Position numbers and translations under genes: made by a program. The notes beneath the pieces were generated by a model. The model saw only the letters and a list, made by a program, of their open reading frames with translations. It did not search any database and had not been told where the DNA came from. This document shows positions 35,990 through 45,281 of a DNA stretch of 49,380 nucleotides, piece after piece. The stretch spans positions 46,934 through 96,313 of the forward strand of contig NZ_KB902441.1 of NCBI RefSeq assembly GCF_000379525.1, read 5' to 3'. Source of the DNA: Lamprocystis purpurea DSM 4197. Lineage in GTDB: Bacteria; Pseudomonadota; Gammaproteobacteria; Chromatiales; Chromatiaceae. Numbering within the stretch: the stretch's first letter is position 1; the number at the start of each line of letters is the position of its first letter.

Positions 35990-38290
35990 CTACGCGTCCG
36001 CAGCCGTGTCCGCCGCCTCCGCCGGCTCGCTGAAACCACACTCTTTCTGCGGGCAGACCCGCTCGGCCCCTTTGCGCTGAGTCGTCTTGAGCGTCATGAC
36101 CGGCCAGCCGCACTTGGGGCAAGGCTCGGCGATGGGTTCATTCCACACCGCGTAGTCGCACTTCGGGTAGGTGGAACAGGAGTAGAAGAACTTGCCGCGC
36201 CGCGATTTTTTCTTCTGCAGCGTGCCCTTACCGCACTTTGGGCAGGCCACGCCGGTGTCTTCCGGACGCTCCAGCGGCTCGATGTGCTTGCACTTTGGAT
36301 AGCCGCTGCACCCGATAAACTTGCCGTAGCGGCCGTTCTTGACCTCCAGGACCGAACCGCAATCCGGGCAAACGCGGCCCTCGATGACCTCTTTCGGTTC
36401 CGGCTCGGCCCCGTCGGCGTTGAGATCGCGGGTGTAGTCACAGTCCGGATAATTGGTGCAGCCGATGAAACGCCCGTTACGCCCGAGCCGGATCGAGAGC
36501 GGACCGCCGCACTTGGGGCACAACTCATCGATGCGCTCCTGGGTCACGTCGCTGCGCTTGACGTGTTCCTGCGTATGGTCGATCCGCTCTTTGAAGGGCC
36601 GCCAGAAATTCTCGAGCAGCGGTACCCATTCCTCTTCACCGCGGGACACCGCATCCAGTTCATCCTCGAGCCGCGCCGTAAAATCGTAATCGACATAGGT
36701 CTTGAAGTGTTCGGTGAGAAACTTGTTCACCACGCGCCCGACATCGGTCGGCTTGAAGCGCTTGGCGTCCAACACCGCGTATTCGCGATCCTGCAAGGTG
36801 GAGATGATCGAGGCATAGGTGGACGGCCGGCCGATCCCGTACTCCTCCAGCGCCTTGATCAGGGTTGCTTCACTGAAGCGCGGCGGCGGTTCGGTGAAAT
36901 GCTGCTCGGACCGAATACCCAGCAAATCGACCAAATCCCCCACTTCCATGGGCGGCAGCATGCTGTCCTCGTCATCATCGCCGGTGCTGGTGTCGTCCCG
37001 ACCCTCCAGATAGACCCGCATGAATCCCGGCTCGGCCACGGTCGAGCCGGTGGCGCGAAAGGTGTTGCCGGTCCCGGCACTCAAATTCACCGACACCTGA
37101 TTGATCAGGGCATGCGCCATCTGACAGGCAAGCGTGCGCTTCCACACCAACTCATAGAGCCGGAACTGCTCCGGACTCAGAAAGGCTTTGATCTCCTTGG
37201 GCTCACGCAGGATCGACGTAGGGCGGATCGCCTCATGCGCCTCCTGGGCGTTCTTCGCCTTGGTCTTGTACAGTCGCGGTTGCTCGGGCAGGTGATTCGC
37301 CCCGTAGCGCTCGCTGACATAGAGACGGATCTCCGCCACGGCCTCCTGGGCCAGATTCACCGAGTCGGTCCGCATATAAGAGATGAGACCGACGGCGCCG
37401 CCGCCGACATCCACACCCTCATAGAGTTGCTGGGCGACGCGCATGGTGCGCTGCGCGGTAAAGCCGAGCTTGCGCGCCGCCTCTTGCTGCAGCGTGGACG
37501 TAATGAAGGGCGGGGCCGGGTTGCGCTTGCGCTGCTTGCGCTCGACCTGTTCGACCCGCAGCTTCCCGGCGGCGGCCGCTTCCAGGGCACCTTGGACCAC
37601 GGCCGCCCGGTCGCCGTCAGTGATGGTGAACTGCTCCACCTTGGCGCCGCCGAATTCGATCAGGCGCGCCATGAAGGGCCGCGCCGCGCGGTCACAATCG
37701 GCCTCGATCGACCAGTATTCCTGCCGGACGAAAGCCTCGATCTCGATCTCGCGCTCGCAGATCAGCCGCAGGGCCGGACTCTGCACGCGCCCGGCCGAAA
37801 GCCCGCGTCTGACCTTCTTCCACAGCAGCGGCGACAGATTGAAGCCAACCAGATAATCGAGGGCGCGGCGCGCCTGCTGGGCGTTGACCAAGTCGTAGGC
37901 CAGCTCCCGCGGATTGGCCACCGCCTCCTGGACCGCGCGCTTGGTGATTTCGTTGAAGACCACGCGATGCACCGGCTTCTTGCCGATCTGACGGCGCGCC
38001 TTGAGCAACTCGTAAAGATGCCAGGAGATCGCCTCCCCCTCGCGGTCCGGGTCAGTCGCAAGATAGAGCGCATCGGCATCCTTGAGCTTCTTGGCGATTG
38101 CCTGGACGTGCTTTTCGTTGCGCTCGATGATCTGGTACTTCATTTCGAACCCATGTTCCGGGTCGACCGCCCCCTCCTTCGGGATCAAATCGCGCACATG
38201 ACCGTAAGACGCGATGACATCGAAGTCCGGGCCCAGGTACTTCTGAATGGTCTTGGCCTTGGCAGGCGATTCGACGATGACGAGATTCAT
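35990..38290 (-). CDS. topA: DNA topoisomerase I TopA
   Basis: TopA relaxes negative supercoils. The 766-residue protein has the Toprim domain (MNLVIVESPAKAKTIQ, and DPDREGEAISW at about 81-91), the active-site Tyr305 in GLISYMRTDS, and four C-terminal zinc-ribbon modules. Three have clean CPxCG...C..YPxC patterns. The last (CPKCGWPVMTL ... CPQKEC) is altered. The ATG at 38290 fits the invariant MxLVIVES start; a longer reading to 38356 is unsupported. It is directly downstream of smg. Confidence 0.97.
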   Translation of the reverse strand: MNLVIVESPAKAKTIQKYLGPDFDVIASYGHVRDLIPKEGAVDPEHGFEMKYQIIERNEKHVQAIAKKLKDADALYLATDPDREGEAISWHLYELLKARRQIGKKPVHRVVFNEITKRAVQEAVANPRELAYDLVNAQQARRALDYLVGFNLSPLLWKKVRRGLSAGRVQSPALRLICEREIEIEAFVRQEYWSIEADCDRAARPFMARLIEFGGAKVEQFTITDGDRAAVVQGALEAAAAGKLRVEQVERKQRKRNPAPPFITSTLQQEAARKLGFTAQRTMRVAQQLYEGVDVGGGAVGLISYMRTDSVNLAQEAVAEIRLYVSERYGANHLPEQPRLYKTKAKNAQEAHEAIRPTSILREPKEIKAFLSPEQFRLYELVWKRTLACQMAHALINQVSVNLSAGTGNTFRATGSTVAEPGFMRVYLEGRDDTSTGDDDEDSMLPPMEVGDLVDLLGIRSEQHFTEPPPRFSEATLIKALEEYGIGRPSTYASIISTLQDREYAVLDAKRFKPTDVGRVVNKFLTEHFKTYVDYDFTARLEDELDAVSRGEEEWVPLLENFWRPFKERIDHTQEHVKRSDVTQERIDELCPKCGGPLSIRLGRNGRFIGCTNYPDCDYTRDLNADGAEPEPKEVIEGRVCPDCGSVLEVKNGRYGKFIGCSGYPKCKHIEPLERPEDTGVACPKCGKGTLQKKKSRRGKFFYSCSTYPKCDYAVWNEPIAEPCPKCGWPVMTLKTTQRKGAERVCPQKECGFSEPAEAADTAADA

Positions 38291-38291
38291 A

Positions 38292-38768
38292 CTAATGCAG
38301 ATACTCGGGTGCTTCGTTGTAAACCAGGTCTTCCATCCGGGTGAAGGCGGCCTCACGGCCCGGACGGTTCAACAGCACCAGGAGTACGACCCACTTGATC
38401 TCATCCACCGAGACTTGGGGGTGATCGATGGCCAGGGCGCGTTCGATCACCAACTCACGGCTGGCCGGATCGAGGATGCCGCTTTGCTCCAGAAACAGCA
38501 GGAAGCCACGCCCTTCCACGTCCAGCTTGGCGCACTCATCGTCCGCGTAGACACGCATGGACCCCGCCGCGTGGCCATGATAGGACGGGGTCTGCGCACC
38601 CTCGGCCAATTCGTCGAGCCAGCAGAGCGCCTTGGCGATCTCGCCCGCGCTGAAGCCGGCCTGGCTCAGTTCGTCTTCCAACTCACCCTGGTCCACCGGG
38701 GGCTGCCCCTCACCATCCATGTAGTTCTCGAAAAGATAGATCAGGACATCAACCATGCTGTCGTACAT
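38292..38768 (-). CDS. smg: Smg protein (DUF494)
   Basis: The 158-residue protein begins MYDSMVDVLIYLFENYMDGE, which is typical of Smg. A helical C-terminal part contains DEIKWVVLLVLLNRPGREAA. Its molecular role is unknown, though it is conserved between dprA and topA in gammaproteobacteria, as here. The ATG at 38768 has GAGG upstream. It ends one base before the topA ATG, indicating translational coupling. Confidence 0.93.
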   Translation of the reverse strand: MYDSMVDVLIYLFENYMDGEGQPPVDQGELEDELSQAGFSAGEIAKALCWLDELAEGAQTPSYHGHAAGSMRVYADDECAKLDVEGRGFLLFLEQSGILDPASRELVIERALAIDHPQVSVDEIKWVVLLVLLNRPGREAAFTRMEDLVYNEAPEYLH

Positions 38769-38964
38769 CAACCAACCTCAGTGAACGGCGCCAGCCCGCG
38801 GGCTGACTGGAACGTGCTCCTTTCGGCGCGGTCGGCTTGCAGCACCGATGCAGATCGACTGGTCACGCCGGGAGGGTCCGCTGACGGCCCGCGGTCCCAC
38901 CGCGCAACCGCCCGGCAACCCGCGGGCCAGGCCCGCGGACAGGGCGGTGAACGCCGCTGCGGAG

Positions 38965-40086
38965 TCATTCCCGGACGCGGCAATAACAGCCTCCGGCACC
39001 GGATGATACATGACCCTCTAACTCCAACACCAATAACATGGACGACACCGCCTCCGCGGGCAGCCCGGTTTCGCGGATCAGCACGTCCGGGGCGACCGGG
39101 TCAAAGCCCAGTGCGGCCAGCAAACGCTGGTAATCCGGGTCCAGGCCGCTGCCCGCGGCGTCACCCCCGACGTCAGCAGCGTCGATGCGCCTATCGATCA
39201 CGCCATCCGCCATGGCCCGACGCAACAGCGGGCTCAACTCGGCCAGCACCTCTGCCGGGTCTTCGACCAGATGCGCGCCGTCGCGGATCAGCGCATGGCA
39301 ACCGCGCGCCAGCGAATTGCGAATCGAGCCCGGCACCGCGAACACCTCGCGACCCTGCTCTCCGGCTTGACGGGCGGTGATGAGCGAGCCGCTGCGCAAC
39401 GCCGCCTCGGTGACCAGGACGCCCAACGACAACCCGGAGATGATGCGGTTGCGCCGCGGGAAGTTGCTGGCCCGCGGCCCTTCGCCGGGGGCGAACTCGC
39501 TCACCAGCGCCCCCTGCTCAGCGATCTGCCTGGCCAGATCGCGGTGGCAGGCCGGATAGACCTGGTCGGGACCCGTGCCCAGCACCGCGATCGTCTTGCC
39601 GTTCTTCAGCGCACCCGCATGGGCGGCGCCGTCGATCCCGGTCGCCAGGCCGCTGGTGATGACCAGCCCACCGGCTGCCAGGCGGCTGGCGAAGTCGCGG
39701 GTGATCTCCCGTCCGGTCGGGGTCGGATTGCGACTGCCGACGATCGCCACCTGGGGCTCGGCCAGCAAGTGCGGATCCCCGCGGACATAGAGAAGGATCG
39801 GGGGATCCGGGATCTCGGCCAGCAAGGGTGGATACCGCGGATCGTCGCGGGCCAGGATGTAGGCATCCGGCTGCGCCGCCCAGGCCAGGACCGCGCCGAG
39901 CCAGTCGCGGTTCGGCTGCTTGATCGCCGTGACCGCGTCAGGTCGCAGCCCCAGTTCGGCCAAAGCGCCGGCCCTGGCCGCCACCACCGCATCCGGACTG
40001 CCGAAGTGGGCGATGAGCCGGGCGCAGGTCCGCGGCCCGACCCCAGGGGCCGCCGTCAGCGTCAGCCACGCGTCGAGGGAGGTCAA
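38965..40086 (-). CDS. dprA: DNA-processing protein DprA (Smf)
   Basis: DprA loads RecA on incoming single-stranded DNA during natural transformation. The 373-residue protein has an N-terminal helix-hairpin region (TAAPGVGPRTCARLIAHFG). The extended Rossmann core follows with VGSRNPTPTGREI, SGLATGIDGAAHAGAL, PRRNRIISGLS and EAALRSGSLITARQA. A C-terminal winged helix (FDPVAPDVLIRETGLPAEAV) completes it. The TTG start lies seven bases after the LysM gene stop. A 196-base spacer with GC-rich inverted repeats separates it from smg. Confidence 0.95.
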   Translation of the reverse strand: MTSLDAWLTLTAAPGVGPRTCARLIAHFGSPDAVVAARAGALAELGLRPDAVTAIKQPNRDWLGAVLAWAAQPDAYILARDDPRYPPLLAEIPDPPILLYVRGDPHLLAEPQVAIVGSRNPTPTGREITRDFASRLAAGGLVITSGLATGIDGAAHAGALKNGKTIAVLGTGPDQVYPACHRDLARQIAEQGALVSEFAPGEGPRASNFPRRNRIISGLSLGVLVTEAALRSGSLITARQAGEQGREVFAVPGSIRNSLARGCHALIRDGAHLVEDPAEVLAELSPLLRRAMADGVIDRRIDAADVGGDAAGSGLDPDYQRLLAALGFDPVAPDVLIRETGLPAEAVSSMLLVLELEGHVSSGAGGCYCRVRE

Positions 40087-40092
40087 ACGGGC

Positions 40093-41379
40093 TCAGGCCG
40101 GCGGCGGGGCGATCTTGTCGTTGATGCGCATCGGCCGCGTGGCGTCCAGGATGATGGCGAAGCTCACCCGCTCGAAGGTACGAAAGACCATGAGGACACC
40201 GGAACGCTCGAAGGGATGGATGAAGGTGCTGCGCGTCCGCCGCATATCGGTGGTAGGCGGAAGCGGCGTGTTGGCATCCGGCTCGTTGGCACGCCAGCGG
40301 CGGGTCGTCCAGTCATTGCCGAACCAGAAGGCGCCGGACAAGGGCGTCTCCTCCTTCCAATTCCAGTTGTAGCCACCCCGACGAACCAGGTCCTGCTCCT
40401 TGTTACCACCTTGATAAATCTCGAAGATATGACCGGACTCCAACTTCTCGCGAGTGCCGAGATTGATGACCACCACATCATACTGACCCACTTGGCTCAC
40501 CCCGTTCAACACGCTCAGAATCTGACCACGCAGCCCGGCGGGGCCTGGCCGTGGATAAAAATTGGAGAGGGTCTCTTCCAGCGCCGCGGGGATGACGCGA
40601 TCACCAATGGCGACCTCACGCTCGGCGCGCAATACCCGCAATTTAGCGGGATCGCCGACCCGTTCGAGCGCCGCATTGGCGACGAAGGTCGCCTCGTAGC
40701 CCAGCACCTCGTTGGTCTTGGGGTCGCGCAAGGCATCACCGGGACGCAGAATCTGAAAACGGTCCGGCGCGGCGCGGTCGATCCGCCGCACATAGACGGT
40801 GTCGCCGATGCCGGCCACGATACCCTCGTCCGGGAAGCCGACGACATAGGGCGCGCGCTTGACCTGATCCGACTCCGCCACGTAAGGCTGCGTCAGGAAA
40901 GGGCCGATGTACGCGATCGGGATGGTGGGAACCGCATCTTTCAGCGAGCTGACCCGCACCCGCGGGTGGAGCTTGACCACCCGCATGCCGCCCTGGTAGC
41001 CGGCGTCCGACGCGCCGCTGCGATCGACGCTGATCCGCGGCCGGCCATCGACCATCGTGAGGCGCAGCACATCGCCCGGGTAGATCAGGTCGGGGTTGCC
41101 GACGTCGCTATTGGAGCGCCAGACGTCGCGCCAGCGCCAGGGGTCCCGCAGGAAGCGGCCGGCGATACTCCATAAGGTGTCGCCGGTTTTCACCTGGTAG
41201 GTATTAGGGGCATCCGGCAGCAGTTCAACCGCCTGCGCCGCGGTCACGCCGACCAGGAGCGCGGCTGCGAACAGCAGCACCAGCCCCCGACGGGCCAAGG
41301 CCGCGCCCGCGTGAAACCGAGCACGGACGCGGGGGCTAACGCGAGCCGGACCAACGACAGTGGGAAAGTGAGCGGGCAT
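40093..41379 (-). CDS. LysM-domain exported protein
   Basis: The 428-residue protein has a signal peptide (LVLLFAAALLVGVTAAQA, about 32-49). One LysM peptidoglycan-binding module follows (TYQVKTGDTLWSIAGRFL ... NPDLIYPGDVLRL, about 58-108). The rest is a beta-rich domain with LRPGDALRDPKTNEVLGYEA and a C-terminal segment FRTFERVSFAIILDATRPM. Such proteins are typically encoded before dprA in gammaproteobacteria. The ATG at 41379 has GGAGG four bases upstream; the longer reading to 41454 overlaps the divergent promoter region. Confidence 0.88.
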   Translation of the reverse strand: MPAHFPTVVGPARVSPRVRARFHAGAALARRGLVLLFAAALLVGVTAAQAVELLPDAPNTYQVKTGDTLWSIAGRFLRDPWRWRDVWRSNSDVGNPDLIYPGDVLRLTMVDGRPRISVDRSGASDAGYQGGMRVVKLHPRVRVSSLKDAVPTIPIAYIGPFLTQPYVAESDQVKRAPYVVGFPDEGIVAGIGDTVYVRRIDRAAPDRFQILRPGDALRDPKTNEVLGYEATFVANAALERVGDPAKLRVLRAEREVAIGDRVIPAALEETLSNFYPRPGPAGLRGQILSVLNGVSQVGQYDVVVINLGTREKLESGHIFEIYQGGNKEQDLVRRGGYNWNWKEETPLSGAFWFGNDWTTRRWRANEPDANTPLPPTTDMRRTRSTFIHPFERSGVLMVFRTFERVSFAIILDATRPMRINDKIAPPPA

Positions 41380-41546
41380 GGATCCTCCGGCGGGGTCGAT
41401 TCCAGATTCACCCGACCCCATTAGGCGTGTAGTATGCATCGGATAGTAGCGCATGGTACCGCGGCGCTTCCAGCAACCAAGCGGGCAACTTCACCCCCGC
41501 GGATGGCCCATGCGCCCGCGGAACCAGCTTCGACCTCAGTTCAGGT

Positions 41547-42080
41547 ATGGCACAGCTCGATATCCTCACCTTTCCAGACACCCGACTGCGCACCCAGGCC
41601 GCGCCGGTGGCGCAGGTCGATGCGCGGGTCCAGCGGATCGTCGCCGATATGTTCGAGACCATGTACGAGGCCCCCGGCATCGGACTGGCCGCGATTCAGG
41701 TCAACATCCCGTTGCAGATCGTTGTCATCGACTGCTCGGAAGAGCACGACCAACCCGTGTGTCTCATCAACCCGCAGATCCTGGAACTCCGCGGGATCGA
41801 GCAGATGGAGGAGGGCTGTCTGTCGGTCCCCGGGTTCTATGAGCCGGTCACGCGCGCCGAGGCCGTGCGGGTCAGTGCGCTGGACCGCACCGGCACACCC
41901 TTTACACTCGACACCGACGGGCTCCTGGCCGTCTGCATCCAGCATGAGATCGATCACCTGCATGGGAAACTTTTTGTCGACCATATCTCGGCCCTGAGGC
42001 GGCAGCGCATCCGCCGCAAACTCGAGAAGGGCCAGCGCCAGAACAAACCCGCGGAACAACCGCGGCGGCGGGTCATCTGA
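41547..42080 (+). CDS. def: Peptide deformylase
   Basis: Def removes the formyl group from nascent proteins. The 177-residue protein has the three catalytic motifs [18 protein letters not shown] (metal Cys) and QHEIDHLHG (two metal His and the catalytic Glu). It has a basic C-terminal tail. It is divergent from the LysM-dprA-smg-topA operon and is followed without spacer by fmt, the standard arrangement. Confidence 0.97.
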   Translation: MAQLDILTFPDTRLRTQAAPVAQVDARVQRIVADMFETMYEAPGIGLAAIQVNIPLQIVVIDCSEEHDQPVCLINPQILELRGIEQMEEGCLSVPGFYEPVTRAEAVRVSALDRTGTPFTLDTDGLLAVCIQHEIDHLHGKLFVDHISALRRQRIRRKLEKGQRQNKPAEQPRRRVI

Positions 42081-43034
42081 TTGCGTATCCTATTCGCCGG
42101 AACACCCGAGTTCGCTGTACCCTGCCTGCAGGTCCTGATCGCGGGCGGCCATGATATCGCCGCGGTTTACACCCAGCCCGACCGGCCGGCCGGCCGCGGG
42201 CGCACGCTGCAGCAGAGCCCGGTCAAGCTGCTCGCCCTCAAGCACCGCATCGCCGTGCGCCAACCCGAATCGCTCAAGCGCGACCGGGCGGCAGTCGCGG
42301 CCCTGCGCGATCTCGGTGCCGACCTGATGGTGGTCGTCGCCTACGGTCTGTTATTGCCGCGCGGCGTGCTCGCCGCCCCGCGTCTGGGCTGCATCAACGT
42401 CCATGCCTCGCTGCTGCCCCGCTGGCGGGGTGCGGCCCCCATCCAGCGTGCCGTGCTGGCGGGAGACAGCGCGAGCGGCGTCTGCATCATGCAGACGGAG
42501 GCCGGACTGGATACCGGTCCGGTCTACCACCGACTGAGCATCCCGCTGGCGCCCCGCGAGACCGGCGGCAGCCTGCACGACCGGCTCGCCGCCCTGGGCG
42601 CCCAGGCGCTGAACGAGGCCCTGCCCGGCATCGCCGACGGCTCCCGCCAGGCACAGCCGCAGGACCCGGCGTCGGCAACCTATGCCCATAAGCTCACCAA
42701 GGAGGAAGCCGAGATCGACTGGACTCAGCCGGCCGCCGCCATCGAACGTCTGGTGCGCGCCTTCGACCCCTGGCCGGTGGCCCAAACCCGGTGTCACGGG
42801 GAACCCTTGCGCATCTGGTCGGCCGAGCGCGTCGCACCCGCGGACACCGCGGACACCGCGGGGAGCGCCGCCGACGCACCCGGCACCGTGGTCGCCACCG
42901 ACCGCACGGGGATTGCCGTCGCGACCGGCGACGGCATCCTGAAGATCACCCGGCTGCAGCCGCCCGGCAAGCGCCCCATGGACGCCGCCGATTTCCTCAA
43001 TGCCCGCACGATGGATGGCGTACACCTTGGCTGA
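42081..43034 (+). CDS. fmt: Methionyl-tRNA formyltransferase
   Basis: Fmt formylates initiator Met-tRNA with 10-formyl-tetrahydrofolate. The 317-residue protein starts MRILFAGTPEFAVPCL at a TTG directly after the def TGA. The conserved start sequence shows that this is the true initiation codon. The active-site region is INVHASLLPRWRGAAPIQ, and a C-terminal OB-fold follows (DATGIAVATGDGILKI-like strand, with KRPMDAADFLN). The two adjoining genes act in succession on the N-terminal formyl group. Confidence 0.96.
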   Translation: MRILFAGTPEFAVPCLQVLIAGGHDIAAVYTQPDRPAGRGRTLQQSPVKLLALKHRIAVRQPESLKRDRAAVAALRDLGADLMVVVAYGLLLPRGVLAAPRLGCINVHASLLPRWRGAAPIQRAVLAGDSASGVCIMQTEAGLDTGPVYHRLSIPLAPRETGGSLHDRLAALGAQALNEALPGIADGSRQAQPQDPASATYAHKLTKEEAEIDWTQPAAAIERLVRAFDPWPVAQTRCHGEPLRIWSAERVAPADTADTAGSAADAPGTVVATDRTGIAVATGDGILKITRLQPPGKRPMDAADFLNARTMDGVHLG

Positions 43035-44646
43035 GCGGCGTTCCGGCCCCCCCTCCGACCGCGGACTCGACCGTTCGCCCGACCGTCGCCCCGAGGAGCC
43101 CGAGGCGGCAGGTGGTGCGCCGCGCGCTGCCGACGCCAACCCCTGGCCGCAACGCCTCCCGGACCGTGACCGCCCCCCACAGCGCGGCGGCGCGCAGCGG
43201 GCCGGACCACCCCATCGGGAGTCCGATCGCGGACACCCCAGGGACGACGCCAGGCGCGGCGAGCGCTCAATCTGGGGCCAACCCGCTGGGCCCCGCGGCA
43301 CCACGCGCACCAATGACGGTGCCGACGCACGCGCCGCCGCCGCGATCGCACTGCATCGGGTCCGCGACCGCGGACAGTCCCTGACGCGCGTTCTCACCCA
43401 AGCCACCCTGCCCCACCCGCCGGCCGACCGCGCACTCACCCAGGAGTTGATCTACGGCGCGCTGCGCTGCCTGCCGCGCCTGGAGGCCCTGGTGGGGATG
43501 TTGCTGCATCACCCGGTCAAGCCGAGCGACCGCGACCTGGAGGCCGTGATCCTGATCGGGCTCTACCAGCTCACGGTGCTGGACACGCCGCCCCATGCCG
43601 CGGTCGCCGCCACCGTCGAGGCCGTCCGGCTGATCGGCAAGCCGGAGAAGACCGCGCTGGTCAACGCCCTGCTGCGGCGCTTCCTGCGTGAACGCGAGGC
43701 ACTGCTGGCGGCGGCGGATGCGCTGCCGGGCGCCCGCTGGCTGTTCCCCGACTGGCTGCTCACCGCGCTGCGTCACGACTGGCCGGACGCTTGGGAGGCC
43801 ATCGTCACCGCCAGCAACGCCCGCCCGCCCATGAGCCTGCGCGTCAACCGCACCCGCGTCGACCGGCGGACCTACGCGGGTCTGCTCGCCGCGGCCGGAA
43901 TCACCGCGCGACCGATCCCCGCCACCGAATCCGGACTGATCCTGGACCGGCCGGTGCCGGCCCAGACGCTGCCCGGTTTCGCTGCCGGCCTGGTCTCGGT
44001 CCAGGACGGCGGCGCCCAGCTCGCCGCCCAGATCCTCGATGCGCCACCCGGCAGCCGCGTGCTCGACGCCTGCGCCGCGCCGGGCGGCAAGACGGCCAAC
44101 CTGCTGGAGCGCGCCGGCAATGCCCTGGACCTGGTCGCCATCGACAGCGAGACCAGCCGCCTGGACAGCGTGCGTGAGACCCTGACCCGACTCGGGCTCA
44201 CCGCCACGGTCGCACGCGCCGACGCCGCCGCACCCCACGGCGACTGGATGACGCCGCCCTTCGACCGCATCCTGCTCGATGTGCCCTGTTCGGCCACCGG
44301 GGTGATCCGGCGGCATCCGGACATCAAGTGGTTGCGCCGCGCCGCGGACATCCCCGAACTCTGTGCGTTGCAGGCACGCATCCTGGACGCGATGTGGCCC
44401 CTGCTGCGACCGGGCGGGCGGTTGCTCTATGTCACCTGCTCCCTGCTCGCCGCCGAAAACCAGGACCAGATTGCCGCCTTTCTCGGTCGTTGGCCGGAGG
44501 CCCGCGAATGTCCGCTGGTGCCCGAGCCGGCGGCCGACCAGGCGGCCGCGTGGGGCCGGACCCGCACCCACGGGCGCCAGTTACTACCCAGCCCCGGCGG
44601 CAGCGACGGTTTCTACTTCGCGTTGATCGAGAAGACCGCCCCATGA
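43015..44646 (+). CDS. rsmB: 16S rRNA (cytosine967-C5)-methyltransferase RsmB
   Basis: RsmB methylates C967 of 16S rRNA. The NusB-like RNA-binding domain runs from about residue 103 (DARAAAAIALHRVRDRGQSL) to 235. The methyltransferase domain has DACAAPGGKTANLL, DVPCSATGVIRRHPDIKW and the catalytic Cys475 in VTCSLLAAEN. The family is usually about 430 residues. Here the frame provides an extra Arg/Pro/Asp-rich N-terminal stretch of about 100 residues. The ATG at 43015 overlaps the fmt end; no better downstream start codon was found. Confidence 0.93.
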   Translation: MAYTLAERRSGPPSDRGLDRSPDRRPEEPEAAGGAPRAADANPWPQRLPDRDRPPQRGGAQRAGPPHRESDRGHPRDDARRGERSIWGQPAGPRGTTRTNDGADARAAAAIALHRVRDRGQSLTRVLTQATLPHPPADRALTQELIYGALRCLPRLEALVGMLLHHPVKPSDRDLEAVILIGLYQLTVLDTPPHAAVAATVEAVRLIGKPEKTALVNALLRRFLREREALLAAADALPGARWLFPDWLLTALRHDWPDAWEAIVTASNARPPMSLRVNRTRVDRRTYAGLLAAAGITARPIPATESGLILDRPVPAQTLPGFAAGLVSVQDGGAQLAAQILDAPPGSRVLDACAAPGGKTANLLERAGNALDLVAIDSETSRLDSVRETLTRLGLTATVARADAAAPHGDWMTPPFDRILLDVPCSATGVIRRHPDIKWLRRAADIPELCALQARILDAMWPLLRPGGRLLYVTCSLLAAENQDQIAAFLGRWPEARECPLVPEPAADQAAAWGRTRTHGRQLLPSPGGSDGFYFALIEKTAP

Positions 44647-45248
44647 GACTGGTGGGCGCGGGTCGATGTCGCCGGCCGCGGTGGCGCGCCCCGCTCAACC
44701 AACCGGGACGCTGGTGGTGGCCGCTCCTGGCGCTGCTGCTGGTCGGCAGCGTACTGGCCCAGGAATTCCGTGTCACCCAGGTGCACACCCGCCTGGTCGA
44801 CGGCACCTACACCCTCGACGCCACACTCGCCTTCGATTTCTCGGCGGAGGCGCTGGAGGCGCTGGCCAACGGGGTCCCACTGACCATTCTGGTGCACCTC
44901 CAAGTCCGGCGCAGCAATGCCTGGATTTGGGAGAACAGCGTCACCGACCAACAGGTACGTTACGCCATCCGCCACAAGCCGCTCTCCGAAACCTACGAGG
45001 TTTACCGGCTGCCGGGCACCTCGGGACGCACCTTCGTCACCCGGGAAGCCGCCATGACCGCGCTGGGCGAAATCCAAGACCTGCAATTGGTCGAACAACG
45101 GCGGCTGACCGCCGGGGAAAACTACGCCGTCGAGATCAAAGTGTCGCTGGACATCGAAGAACTGCCCCTGCCGCTGCGGCCGATGGCCTACCTGCGCCCG
45201 GCCTGGAAACTCGCCAGCGGCTGGACCAAATGGCCGCTGACGCCTTAG
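44643..45248 (+). CDS. DUF4390 family exported protein
   Basis: The 201-residue protein has a basic start and a hydrophobic segment (WWWPLLALLLVGSVLA, about 24-39), then a beta-sandwich-like domain with LDATLAFDFSAEALEALANG, PLTILVHLQVRR and RLPGTSGRTF. This fits the DUF4390 family, which is encoded between rsmB and an NtrY-like kinase in many beta- and gammaproteobacteria. Function unknown. Its ATG overlaps the rsmB stop (ATGA), so the genes are translationally coupled. Confidence 0.88.
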   Translation: MRLVGAGRCRRPRWRAPLNQPGRWWWPLLALLLVGSVLAQEFRVTQVHTRLVDGTYTLDATLAFDFSAEALEALANGVPLTILVHLQVRRSNAWIWENSVTDQQVRYAIRHKPLSETYEVYRLPGTSGRTFVTREAAMTALGEIQDLQLVEQRRLTAGENYAVEIKVSLDIEELPLPLRPMAYLRPAWKLASGWTKWPLTP

Positions 45249-45281
45249 CGCTGCAGCCTTCACAAGCCTGATGCATCGGCA

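Noticed and set aside
35954-38344. 796-residue open frame on the plus strand
   Set aside because: Shadow of topA on the opposite strand; long antisense frames are expected at this GC content.
39271-41175. 634-residue open frame on the plus strand
   Set aside because: Antisense to dprA and the LysM gene; Arg/Gly-rich shadow translation.
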